Source: JAVBPB01 sp031549965 (lineage in GTDB: Bacteria > Bacillota > Clostridia > Lachnospirales > Lachnospiraceae). From it: DNA of 11,506 nt. Below the pieces are notes generated by a model, which saw only the letters and a list, made by a program, of their open reading frames with translations, had not been told where the DNA came from and searched no databases. The first letter of the stretch is position 1, and every line of letters begins with the position of its first letter. The translations under genes and the position numbers were made by a program. Where the stretch lies: positions 1 through 11,506 of the forward strand of contig JAVBPB010000060.1 of NCBI GenBank assembly GCA_031549965.1. The letters are read 5' to 3'. Positions 1 to 6,506 of this stretch are shown in pieces.

Positions 1-199
1 AAGCCTTTGCAAGCAAAGTCTTGACAAAACATAAACGCTTCGTCGGCCGGTCTGCACAATTGGATATATATAAATTCATATTCATCTGAAAAATTGTTTT
101 ACTCTTTTAATAGGACTTTTTAATGCACCTTATGGAGATAGATGGGTTGATATAAATGGGAAAATAAGACCTATAAATTAAGAGTAATACGCTTTCCTC
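1..199. other. Non-coding left edge, likely degenerate DNA
   Basis: I see no intact gene here. A short plus-strand open stretch (about 74-181) ends in a sequence reading FNAPYGDRWVDINGKIRPIN before TAA. It looks protein-like but has no start codon and belongs to no family I recognise, and it is closed upstream by TAA at 71-73. It could be the 3' tail of a gene destroyed when the neighbouring insertion-sequence fragment landed. The segment at 31-55 is noticeably more GC-rich than its surroundings, consistent with a junction of unrelated DNA. Confidence 0.35.
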
Positions 200-520
200 T
201 TACAGACTCATACGTGGCTGAGCAACTCCAGATATTTGATTTAGAGACTGTCCAAAATATTTTTTATTTTCATCAGTGTTTGGTACCTGTAGAGTGGTGC
301 CATCAATAGCAAGTAGTCGATAACTGTGCCAAAGATTTGTATCTTTATAGAAATAATTTACATTAGTGCTTAATTGTAAAAGCTCTTTAAAAGCACTTGA
401 TGAAATATTTTGGCGTACCTTTGAAAATGCCTGTTTTGTAAGTGAAGGCATAGTTCCATCCTGATTTGGAAAGAAATATTTTTTTATTGTACTGCCCTGT
501 TTCTTTATACTTATACACAA
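200..520 (-). pseudogene. IS4-type transposase remnant
   Basis: This is a fragment of a DDE transposase of the IS4 type (DDE_Tnp_1 fold), the enzyme that cuts and rejoins insertion-sequence ends. The 106-codon stretch reads from TTG at 520 and contains LTKQAFSKVRQNIS (about residues 27-40), typical of the region before the catalytic core. It then has LLAIDGTTLQVPNT (about 69-82), where D73 would be the first catalytic aspartate, followed by the KKYFG motif seen just after it in many IS4 members. The reading stops at about position 200, directly after the segment that normally leads into the second half of the catalytic domain, so the second Asp and the Glu are missing. Family members are roughly 350-450 residues, so only about a quarter survives. 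A TGA sits in frame just upstream (533-535), and no good ribosome binding site precedes the TTG. It is dead and cannot transpose. Family assignment comes from remembered motifs, not a search. Confidence 0.75.
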
Positions 521-600
521 AAAGTATATTCGTCAAAATGCCATGTGTATAACTTGGATTATTAAACTTTTTTTAATTACTGTGATATGATTTTTACATA

Positions 601-765
601 CTATTTGAGAAAGGAGTTTTCTTTTTATGGGTAGTAAATTTTGAACTTCCATTTTCAAATAATTTGAGTGAAAGAGCACTAAGAGGGATAAAAAGCAAAA
701 TGAAAATATCTGGTCAGTTTCATTCAGAGGAATCGTCAAAGAATTATGCAATAATTAAGAGTTAC
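601..765 (+). pseudogene. IS66-family transposase C-terminal fragment
   Basis: The plus-strand frame that is open from 586 to the TGA at 817-819 encodes, between about 637 and 765, NFELPFSNNLSERALRG followed by IKSKMKISGQFHSEES and then NYAIIKSY. This is the hallmark C-terminal block of IS66 transposases: (V/L)PFxNNxxERxLR, then KxKxxISGxFRSEE, then IxSY. The conserved Glu of NNxSER is normally part of the catalytic triad. IS66 transposases are about 500 residues, and here only some 45-50 codons of the extreme C-terminal region are recognisable. Upstream codons (541-600) contain several stops and no visible homology. After 765 the frame diverges and ends inside the hairpin that starts at 810. 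There is no start codon or accessory orf1/orf2, so this is a non-functional relic. It points the opposite way to the IS4 fragment and belongs to a different family, so at least two separate insertions occurred here. Confidence 0.8.
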
Positions 766-809
766 AAACTAAACCTTTTGAATTACAGCTTTGCTGCAAA
801 AACTAAATT

Positions 810-860
810 CTCTATGTGAGAGGGCTTATTATAAAGTATAATAAGCCCTCTCACATGGAG
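810..860. repeat. Near-perfect 24-bp inverted repeat (hairpin)
   Basis: The arms at 814-833 and 837-856 are exact reverse complements (20 bp) separated by only three bases (AAG). Positions 810-812 and 858-860 extend the stem to 24 bp through one T/G pair. The stem core is GC-rich (GAGAGGGC). It would form a very stable RNA hairpin from either strand. A uridine tract does not follow on either side, so it is not a textbook intrinsic terminator. It could still slow or end transcription coming out of the insertion-sequence debris, or it could be a palindromic element left by a mobile sequence. The IS66 reading frame terminates within its left arm. Confidence 0.8.
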
Positions 861-970
861 TCAAAAGACTAAAAGCAAAGCGTCCGTAGGACAAAAACCT
901 TAAGTCAGCAAGATTGGCAGTGAATAGTAACCCCATGACTGCAATAACAAAATTTTTTACAATAAAATGA
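861..970. other. Non-coding stretch with a second small hairpin
   Basis: No coding region is visible. A stem with one bulged G is formed by 913-921 (ATTGGCAGT) and 938-945 (ACTGCAAT) around a 16-base loop, and a run of six T lies at 953-958, seven bases after the stem. This could act as a weak terminator isolating the downstream promoter from transcription through the insertion-sequence remnants. A small GTCC-GTA-GGAC hairpin lies at about 882-892. I could not match the stretch to any riboswitch class. Confidence 0.3.
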
Positions 971-999
971 TGGAAATTTGTCTTTAAATAGTATATAAT
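971..999 (+). promoter_or_regulatory. Putative sigma-A promoter of the sensor operon
   Basis: A perfect -10 hexamer TATAAT lies at 994-999, with TGGAAA (four of six matches to TTGACA) 17 bases upstream at 971-976. The start of transcription would be near 1006, leaving a short leader of about 27 bases before the TTG start of the regulator gene. This is the only good promoter-like sequence I see before the four-gene operon. The weak -35 suggests that an activator, possibly the encoded AraC-type regulator itself, may help. Confidence 0.55.
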
Positions 1000-1017
1000 T
1001 TATGTAAAATAGCTAAC

Positions 1018-1024
1018 AAGGAGG
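1018..1024 (+). promoter_or_regulatory. RBS selecting a TTG start
   Basis: AAGGAGG is eight bases upstream of the TTG at 1033. No in-frame ATG or GTG lies nearby, and the protein starting at this TTG begins exactly where receiver domains usually begin (GYYKVLVVDDE), so this site decides the start. Confidence 0.8.
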
Positions 1025-1032
1025 CAACCGTA

Positions 1033-2634
1033 TTGGGTTACTATAAAGTTTTGGTAGTTGATGATGAGGAAGAAGTTAGAGAGGGAATAATAGACTGCGT
1101 ACAGTGGAATCAGTATGGTTTTGACGTTGTTGGAAATGCATCAAATGGTGAAGATGCATTAGAGCTTGCTGAAGATTTAAACCCTGATTTGGTTATTACA
1201 GACATAAAAATGCCATATATGGATGGTCTTGAATTTATAAAAAGACTGTCAATATTAGCTCCAACGGCTAAAACAATTATAATTACTGGTTTTGATGATT
1301 TTAATTATGCTAAAACTGCAATTGGATTAAATGTTATGGAATATATTATTAAACCAATAAATTTGGAAGAACTTACAGCAGTACTTATTAACGCAAAAAG
1401 GGTTATGGATGAGGAAAGTACAAGAATAAGGAATATGGAATTTTTAAGAGTTCATTATGATAATTCATTGCCTATTATAAGAGAAAGTTTTATCAAAAGC
1501 CTAATCGAAAAAAGAATTGATGAAGAAGAAATAATGAAAAGTGCAATAAGTAATAATATGGACTTAAATAAGAAGCATATGATAGTATCATTAGTTAAAG
1601 CTGAATTAACAGATGATCAAAATGCCAGATTATTGTCACTTTCGATAAAAAAGATTTTAGATGATACACTTATGAAATCGACTATATCATATACAACCAT
1701 GTATATGGAATATATAGTTTCATTAACCTGCTTTGAAGAAAATCATATGGTTAATAACTTAATATATTCTATGAATGAGGTTTGTAAGTTAGTTGAAAAG
1801 CATTTTGATATACCTATTTCGATTGGTATTGGATATATTGTGGATAGTCCAATGGATATTAATAATTCATATAATGGAGCAGTTGCGGCTCTTGACTACA
1901 GGGTAATAGTGGGAAATGGAAAATCTATATTTATATATGATATTGAGCCTAATGCTAGTGTTAATGTAGATTTTGACGAAAAGGATCAGCTTGCTTTACT
2001 TGGAGCAATCAGGCAAGCAGATTTTGAGAATATAAAAAGTACTATGGAAAATATATTAAATATGTGTGAGGAAATTAAGCTTCCCTTTAGAGATTATCAA
2101 ATATATTTAATGAAGATAATAGAAGCAATAACCTCACTTGCATCTTCATTTCATATTGAGGGAAGTTCAATTTTTGGAGATAAATTTTATCCAATGGAAA
2201 AATTGGCTTCATTTGAATCAAAAAAAGAAGTACTTAACTGGTTTGTGGATATTTGCAATAAAACCTCAATACTTTTAAGGAAGGAAAGACAAAATTCAGC
2301 AGGAAAACTTGTTGATGAAGCTAAGGAATATGTAGAGAAAAATTATCGAGATCCGGATTTAATGATTGAAAAAATGTGTAATGATTTACATGTAAGTGCA
2401 GCATATTTTTCATCACTTTTTAAGAAAGAAACAGGAAATACATTTGTGAAATATATAACCGATTATCGCTTACAACTAGCTAGAAAGCTTTTGATTGAAA
2501 CTGACTTAAAAACTTACTTGATTGCAGAAAAAGTGGGATTTATTGATGCAAATTATTTTAGTTTTGTTTTTAAGAAAAATTATGGCATGTCGCCAACAAA
2601 ATTCAGGAGTGGGTATGTTGAAAAAAAAGCGTAA
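1033..2634 (+). CDS. YesN-type response regulator (REC + AraC HTH)
   Basis: This is a cytoplasmic DNA-binding response regulator, 533 residues, which is the normal size for YesN-like proteins. The N-terminal receiver domain (about 4-122) has the acidic pair D10/D11, phospho-acceptor D57 in DLVITDIKMP, the T85 switch residue in ITGFDD and the conserved K107 in IIKP. The middle part (about 180-305) ends in SIGIGY...SYNGAVAALDYR. This resembles the degenerate GGDEF-like middle domain common in clostridial YesN proteins, but there is no GGDEF signature, so no cyclase activity is expected. The C-terminal AraC-family region (about 427-528) carries two helix-turn-helix motifs; the second is seen around GFIDANYFSFVFKK and MSPTKFR. 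The start codon is TTG, set by a strong ribosome binding site. It overlaps the kinase gene by 20 bases, which implies translational coupling and a cognate pair. It probably activates sugar-uptake or glycoside genes, possibly its own operon. The target genes are not in this window. Confidence 0.93.
   Translation: MGYYKVLVVDDEEEVREGIIDCVQWNQYGFDVVGNASNGEDALELAEDLNPDLVITDIKMPYMDGLEFIKRLSILAPTAKTIIITGFDDFNYAKTAIGLNVMEYIIKPINLEELTAVLINAKRVMDEESTRIRNMEFLRVHYDNSLPIIRESFIKSLIEKRIDEEEIMKSAISNNMDLNKKHMIVSLVKAELTDDQNARLLSLSIKKILDDTLMKSTISYTTMYMEYIVSLTCFEENHMVNNLIYSMNEVCKLVEKHFDIPISIGIGYIVDSPMDINNSYNGAVAALDYRVIVGNGKSIFIYDIEPNASVNVDFDEKDQLALLGAIRQADFENIKSTMENILNMCEEIKLPFRDYQIYLMKIIEAITSLASSFHIEGSSIFGDKFYPMEKLASFESKKEVLNWFVDICNKTSILLRKERQNSAGKLVDEAKEYVEKNYRDPDLMIEKMCNDLHVSAAYFSSLFKKETGNTFVKYITDYRLQLARKLLIETDLKTYLIAEKVGFIDANYFSFVFKKNYGMSPTKFRSGYVEKKA
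2605..2609 (+). promoter_or_regulatory. RBS of the sensor kinase inside the regulator gene
   Basis: AGGAG lies five bases before the ATG at 2615 and within the last codons of the response regulator. It favours 2615 over the upstream in-frame TTG at 2522, which would only read shifted regulator sequence, and over the later ATG at 2642. Confidence 0.6.
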
Positions 2635-4384
2635 GGGAAGAATGTTTGAATTACAATTTTTAATTTCTATTGCATTTACAATTGTTGCAATAACAGGAAT
2701 TGTATTTGTAGGCGGGGCATTATATATTCCCTTTTATAATTCTACACTTGAAATGGTAAAACATGATAATTCACAGGTAGTTGATCAGGTAAATTTAAAT
2801 CTGGATGGGTACTTAAGAAGTATGATGAAAATTTCTGATTCTGTTTATTATAAGATTTTAAAAAACTCAGATGTAGGTGAGGATAATATTAATGAAGAGC
2901 TGTCTTTATTGTATGATGTAAATATGGACAGACTGATATCAATAGGTATTTTTTATGACTCAGGTAAGGTTTTAAATGCAGTTCCGCTTTCTAATATTAA
3001 GCCCACAGTTGATGTAAAGAGTCAGGAATGGTTTACTAAAGCTAAGAGAAGGATTGAAAATTTACATTTTTCAACGCCACATGTACAAAATATTTTTCAA
3101 GATTCAGATCTTAAGTACCGTTGGGTAGTATCACTTTCAAGGTCTATTGACTTAACGTATAGAGGACAAATTAGATATGGGGTTTTACTGGTTGATATGA
3201 ATTTTTCTGCAATTGAACAAATTTGTAAAAAAGTTGTTCTTGGCGATACAGGATATGTTTATATAATGGATTCTGATGGCGAAATTATATATCATCCTGA
3301 TCAGCAGTTAATATATTCTAATCTTAATTCTGAAAATGTTGAAAAGGCTGTAACTTATGAAGATGGTAGCTATATTGAGGATTATAAAAACAGAGAAAGA
3401 GTTATAACTGTAAAAACTGTGGGATATACAGGATGGAAGATTGTTGGAGTAGCTTATGTAGATGAGCTGACTCAATATAAGGATATTGTAATATTAATAA
3501 TTTTAATTATACTTATTGCAATCAGCTTAATGATTTTATTAAATCAATATATTTCTTCAAGAATTGCCAATCCCATTAAAGTATTAGAGCGTTCGGTGCA
3601 AAAAATAACCCTTGATGATAATGATGAACATGTTGTTGTTTCGGGCTCTTTAGAGGTTCAGCATCTTGCTACAGCAATTAATAGTATGTTAGATCGTATC
3701 AAATCTCTTATGCAGGAAGTACTTAATGAACAGGAGCAAAAGTTAAAAAGTGAGCTTGATGCTCTGCAATCACAAATAAATCCGCACTTTTTATATAATG
3801 CCCTTGATTCAATAGTTTGGATGATAGAAAAAGGAAATCACAAACAGGCTGTAATAATGGTAACATCAATTTCAAAATTATTCAGAATTAGTATTTCAAG
3901 GGGTAACAATATTATTCCGGTAGCTGATGAGTTAGAGCATGCAAGAAATTATTTGATGATTCAAATTTTAAGATTTAAAAATAAATTTGAGTATGAATTT
4001 AATGTTTCTGAAGATGTAAAAGAAATGAAAACTATAAAACTTATTGTACAGCCAATTATCGAAAATGCTATTTATCACGGTATGGAGTTTATGGATGGAG
4101 ATGGATTAATTAGTATTAATGCTTTTATAAAGGATGGAATATTAACTATTGAAGTTGCTGATAATGGTCTTGGAATTTCACCAGAGGTTGCAAAACAGTT
4201 ATTATCAAAACCAAGTAAAAAAAGTAAGGGTTCAGGAATTGGTTTATATAATGTTCAAAAGAGAATACAACTATATTTTGGATTAGAATATGGACTTACA
4301 ATTGAAAGCGAGCCAGACGAGGGTACTAAAGTAAGTATTAAGCTTCCTGCTCAAAAATTTGATGATGGTTTGGAGGATGCATAA
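2615..4384 (+). CDS. YesM/LytS-like sensor histidine kinase
   Basis: This is a membrane sensor kinase of 589 residues counted from the ATG at 2615. A first transmembrane helix lies at about 14-37. It is followed by an extracytoplasmic dCache_1-like region (about 40-288, with the GDTGYVYIMDSDGEIIYHP core at 210-228 and GWKIVGV at 273-279), a second transmembrane helix (about 290-309), a HAMP linker (about 311-365) and a short coiled region. The His_kinase (PF06580) motif SQINPHFLYNALDSI gives the phospho-acceptor H391. The ATP-binding domain shows the N box (N484 in QPIIENAIYHG), DNGLGIS (517-522) and GSGIGLYNV (539-547). It should phosphorylate D57 of the regulator encoded just upstream. The stop codon overlaps the next start (TAATG at 4382-4386), tying it translationally to a membrane-anchored binding protein. 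That protein probably presents sugar to the Cache region or gates the kinase, as reported for XylFII-LytS in Clostridium beijerinckii. Start choice among 2615 and 2642 is moderately certain. Confidence 0.93.
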   Translation: MLKKKRKGRMFELQFLISIAFTIVAITGIVFVGGALYIPFYNSTLEMVKHDNSQVVDQVNLNLDGYLRSMMKISDSVYYKILKNSDVGEDNINEELSLLYDVNMDRLISIGIFYDSGKVLNAVPLSNIKPTVDVKSQEWFTKAKRRIENLHFSTPHVQNIFQDSDLKYRWVVSLSRSIDLTYRGQIRYGVLLVDMNFSAIEQICKKVVLGDTGYVYIMDSDGEIIYHPDQQLIYSNLNSENVEKAVTYEDGSYIEDYKNRERVITVKTVGYTGWKIVGVAYVDELTQYKDIVILIILIILIAISLMILLNQYISSRIANPIKVLERSVQKITLDDNDEHVVVSGSLEVQHLATAINSMLDRIKSLMQEVLNEQEQKLKSELDALQSQINPHFLYNALDSIVWMIEKGNHKQAVIMVTSISKLFRISISRGNNIIPVADELEHARNYLMIQILRFKNKFEYEFNVSEDVKEMKTIKLIVQPIIENAIYHGMEFMDGDGLISINAFIKDGILTIEVADNGLGISPEVAKQLLSKPSKKSKGSGIGLYNVQKRIQLYFGLEYGLTIESEPDEGTKVSIKLPAQKFDDGLEDA

Positions 4385-5346
4385 TGAAAAAAGATATTTA
4401 TTATCCAGCGGTATTTTTTGCATTGGCACTGGCTTTAATTTCTTTTATTAGCTATGCTTTTATTTCTAATGGGAAAAAGGAACCAGAGCATGTTAAAGTA
4501 TCATTTATTATAAGAGGTCAGCAAAATTCCTATTGGGAATATGTAAAACTAGGTGTAGATAAGGCCGCATATGATATGAAAGCGGATGTTAGCTTTATTA
4601 CCTTACTTAATGATAATGACGAGAAAGAGCAGTTAGAGGCTATTAGAAGAGAGATTGAAAATAAAACTCAAATAATTGTAATGTCTCCTACCAGTGAGAA
4701 TATTTTTGAAAAAGCATATGAATTAAATGATAAGATAAAGTTTATTGAATTAGAAAGCTGTACTAAATATGATAATATATATGCAAGTATTTATGCAGAT
4801 AACTTTAATATGGGAATAGATATTGGGAGGGAGACATATAAGAAATATAAGACTGGCGATAAAATTGTATTAATTGAACCTAAAGATATTCCTCCTTACT
4901 ATAGGGAAAGAATAAACGGTGTAGAGAGTATACTAAAATCCAATAATATTGAAGTGGAAAAGTGGGTTTTGCCTTTAGATCAAAGTTGTGTTGATATGCT
5001 AAAAGCTAATTTAATGCTTGATAGTGCTAATATTATAATTGCACTAGATTATTTTACCCTTTATAATACGGCATATGCAATTAAATCATTAAATAGTGAA
5101 CTTGATATAGCGTTATTTGGAATAAACAGTACTAACGAAATTATTTCATATTTAGAAGAAGGCGTAATTAATACAATAGTTACTGAAAATACCTTTAATT
5201 TAGGGTATTTAGGAATTAAAAAGGCAGTTGAAACTGTAAAGGGAGTTAATTTTGAACCAATTGTAAATATTGATTATTCAACAATTAATATTGATAATTT
5301 ATATGAAAAAAGCAATCAGAGGGTGTTATTTCCTTTTGTAAAATAG
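4384..5346 (+). CDS. Membrane-anchored sugar-binding sensor partner (Peripla_BP_4)
   Basis: This is an extracytoplasmic solute-binding protein of the RbsB/XylF type (Peripla_BP_4), 320 residues. An N-terminal hydrophobic helix (about 8-28) lacks a lipobox cysteine and an obvious signal-peptidase site, so the protein is probably anchored by an uncleaved helix. The binding fold begins with VKVSFIIRGQQNSYW (37-51). It continues through alternating beta-alpha units (IIVMSPTSEN, IVLIEPKD, NIIIALDYF, ALFGINST, IVTENTFNLGYLGIKKAVE) and ends in NQRVLFPFVK, a tail typical of kinase-associated members. The gene starts on the last base of the kinase stop codon (TAATG) and has a GGAGG site at 4372-4376. 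This placement beside a YesM/YesN pair, and the absence of transporter genes, argues for a sensory rather than a transport role. The ligand cannot be read with confidence; an aldose is the likely class. The gene could alternatively be annotated simply as a substrate-binding protein of an ABC transporter. Confidence 0.88.
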   Translation: MKKDIYYPAVFFALALALISFISYAFISNGKKEPEHVKVSFIIRGQQNSYWEYVKLGVDKAAYDMKADVSFITLLNDNDEKEQLEAIRREIENKTQIIVMSPTSENIFEKAYELNDKIKFIELESCTKYDNIYASIYADNFNMGIDIGRETYKKYKTGDKIVLIEPKDIPPYYRERINGVESILKSNNIEVEKWVLPLDQSCVDMLKANLMLDSANIIIALDYFTLYNTAYAIKSLNSELDIALFGINSTNEIISYLEEGVINTIVTENTFNLGYLGIKKAVETVKGVNFEPIVNIDYSTINIDNLYEKSNQRVLFPFVK

Positions 5347-5356
5347 GAGGAGTGGT

Positions 5357-6394
5357 ATGAGAAAGACATTAATAATTACTTTAATATTATCAATACTTCT
5401 GTTTGGTGGATGTACAAAAAAAGAGGATAGTATAAAGGAAATTAAAATAGGTATATCTTTATATCGTAGTGATGATGCATTTATCACATCAATAAAGGAT
5501 TATATAGTTAAAGCAGCTAAAGAAAGGGAAATAAAAGATAATGTAAAGATAACTCTTGATGTTTTGGACGCATCGGGTCAACAGTCGATTCAAAATGATC
5601 AGGTGGATGGTTTTATTTCTCAAAAATATAATGTTATATGTGTAAATATGGCAGACAGAACCGCAGCAGCAGTTATTATTGATAAGGCAAAGGCAGCAGA
5701 TATTCCAGTTGTATTCTTTAACCGTGAGCCTGTTGCCGAAGATATGGAAAGATGGGAAAAATTATATTATGTGGGTGCTGCTGCCGGTCAATCTGGGGTT
5801 ATTCAAGGTGAGATTATATATAAATTATTTTCTGCAAACCCTGAAAGAGTTGATAAAAACGGTGATGGTATAATTCAGTATGTTATGCTAGAAGGAGAGC
5901 TTGGACATCAAGATTCTTTGCTTAGAACGGAATATTCCGTTAGAACCTTAATAACTATGGGAGTTGAGGTTGAAAAGCTTGCTAATGATTCGGCGGCATG
6001 GAAGCGTTCTCTGGGTAAAGAAAAGATGTCATCGTGGTTAAATGATTTTGGGAATTCTATCGAGGTAGTTTTTTCAAATAATGACGAAATGGCACTGGGT
6101 GCTATAGAAGCAATGAAAGATTACGGTTATACCTTTTCAGTAGATGATAATATCATTGTAGTAGGAATTGACGCAACTGTTGCAGGGCTTGAAGCTGTTA
6201 AAAATGGTCAAATGTATGCCACTGTATTTAATGATGCTTATGGACAGGGAAAGGGCATATTTGAAATTGCTTACTCATATGTAACAACTGGAAATGCAGA
6301 TACAGAGGTGGAAGGATTTGATGGGAAATATCTTTTTACGAATTACGAGGAGGTTACTTTGAGTAATGTTGATAAATTTGAGGAAAGGAAATGA
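5357..6394 (+). CDS. mglB: Galactose/glucose-binding lipoprotein, MglB-like
   Basis: This is a secreted lipoprotein of 345 residues that binds galactose or glucose. The signal peptide ends in the lipobox LFGGC, giving lipidated C19. Alignment from memory to E. coli MglB shows the sugar-contact residues kept: D40 and F42 in SDDAF, N122 in FFNREP, H184/D186/R190 in GHQDSLLR, stacking W215, N242 in SNNDEM, D272 in GIDAT and N292 in TVFNDA. The E. coli N15 position is Ala here. The calcium loop DKNGDGIIQ (D166, N168, D170, Q174) plus E236 is also intact. Usual family length is about 330-350, so the protein looks complete. Translation starts at ATG 5357, six bases after AGGAGG (5345-5350), which overlaps the previous stop. 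It is the last gene of the operon and is followed by a terminator; mglA and mglC are absent. It may serve a transporter encoded elsewhere, assist the sensor kinase, or feed chemotaxis. Confidence 0.92.
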   Translation: MRKTLIITLILSILLFGGCTKKEDSIKEIKIGISLYRSDDAFITSIKDYIVKAAKEREIKDNVKITLDVLDASGQQSIQNDQVDGFISQKYNVICVNMADRTAAAVIIDKAKAADIPVVFFNREPVAEDMERWEKLYYVGAAAGQSGVIQGEIIYKLFSANPERVDKNGDGIIQYVMLEGELGHQDSLLRTEYSVRTLITMGVEVEKLANDSAAWKRSLGKEKMSSWLNDFGNSIEVVFSNNDEMALGAIEAMKDYGYTFSVDDNIIVVGIDATVAGLEAVKNGQMYATVFNDAYGQGKGIFEIAYSYVTTGNADTEVEGFDGKYLFTNYEEVTLSNVDKFEERK

Positions 6395-6413
6395 TTCTTT
6401 TCTTTAACTAAAT

Positions 6414-6471
6414 AATAAGCCTATAGGTAAAATTATGATAATTTATAATTTTTTCTATAGGCTTATTTTTT
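6414..6471 (+). terminator. Rho-independent terminator of the sensor operon
   Basis: A 13-bp perfect stem is formed by 6414-6426 (AATAAGCCTATAG) and 6455-6467. It encloses an AT-rich inner stem (6429-6436 with 6445-6452) and is followed by a T run (6466-6471). It sits 19 bases after the stop of the binding-protein gene and between convergent genes. The opposite orientation lacks a good U tract, so it works best for the plus strand but could also slow transcripts of the chemoreceptor gene. Confidence 0.85.
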
Positions 6472-6506
6472 AAATTACAAAAACTTAGACATACTAAAAG
6501 AAAATT

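Noticed and set aside
533..751. 72-codon open frame on the minus strand upstream of, and in frame with, the IS4 remnant
   Set aside because: Most of it is the antisense of the IS66 C-terminal block, which has clear family motifs on the plus strand. The minus-strand translation matches nothing I know, so it is not an N-terminal part of the IS4 transposase.
810..860. Calling the 24-bp palindrome an intrinsic terminator
   Set aside because: No uridine tract follows the stem on either strand, so I report it as a repeat/hairpin only.
871..945. Riboswitch-like phrases (AAGTCAG followed by GGCAGTG, and GCAAAGC-GTCC-...AAAACC)
   Set aside because: They superficially recall cobalamin and c-di-GMP aptamer pieces, but the other conserved blocks of either class are absent and the stretch lies upstream of the predicted promoter, so it would not be in the operon transcript.
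2522..2614. Extension of the kinase to an upstream TTG at 2522
   Set aside because: The extra 31 residues are the regulator's HTH region read out of frame, with no ribosome binding site; the ATG at 2615 has AGGAG at proper spacing.
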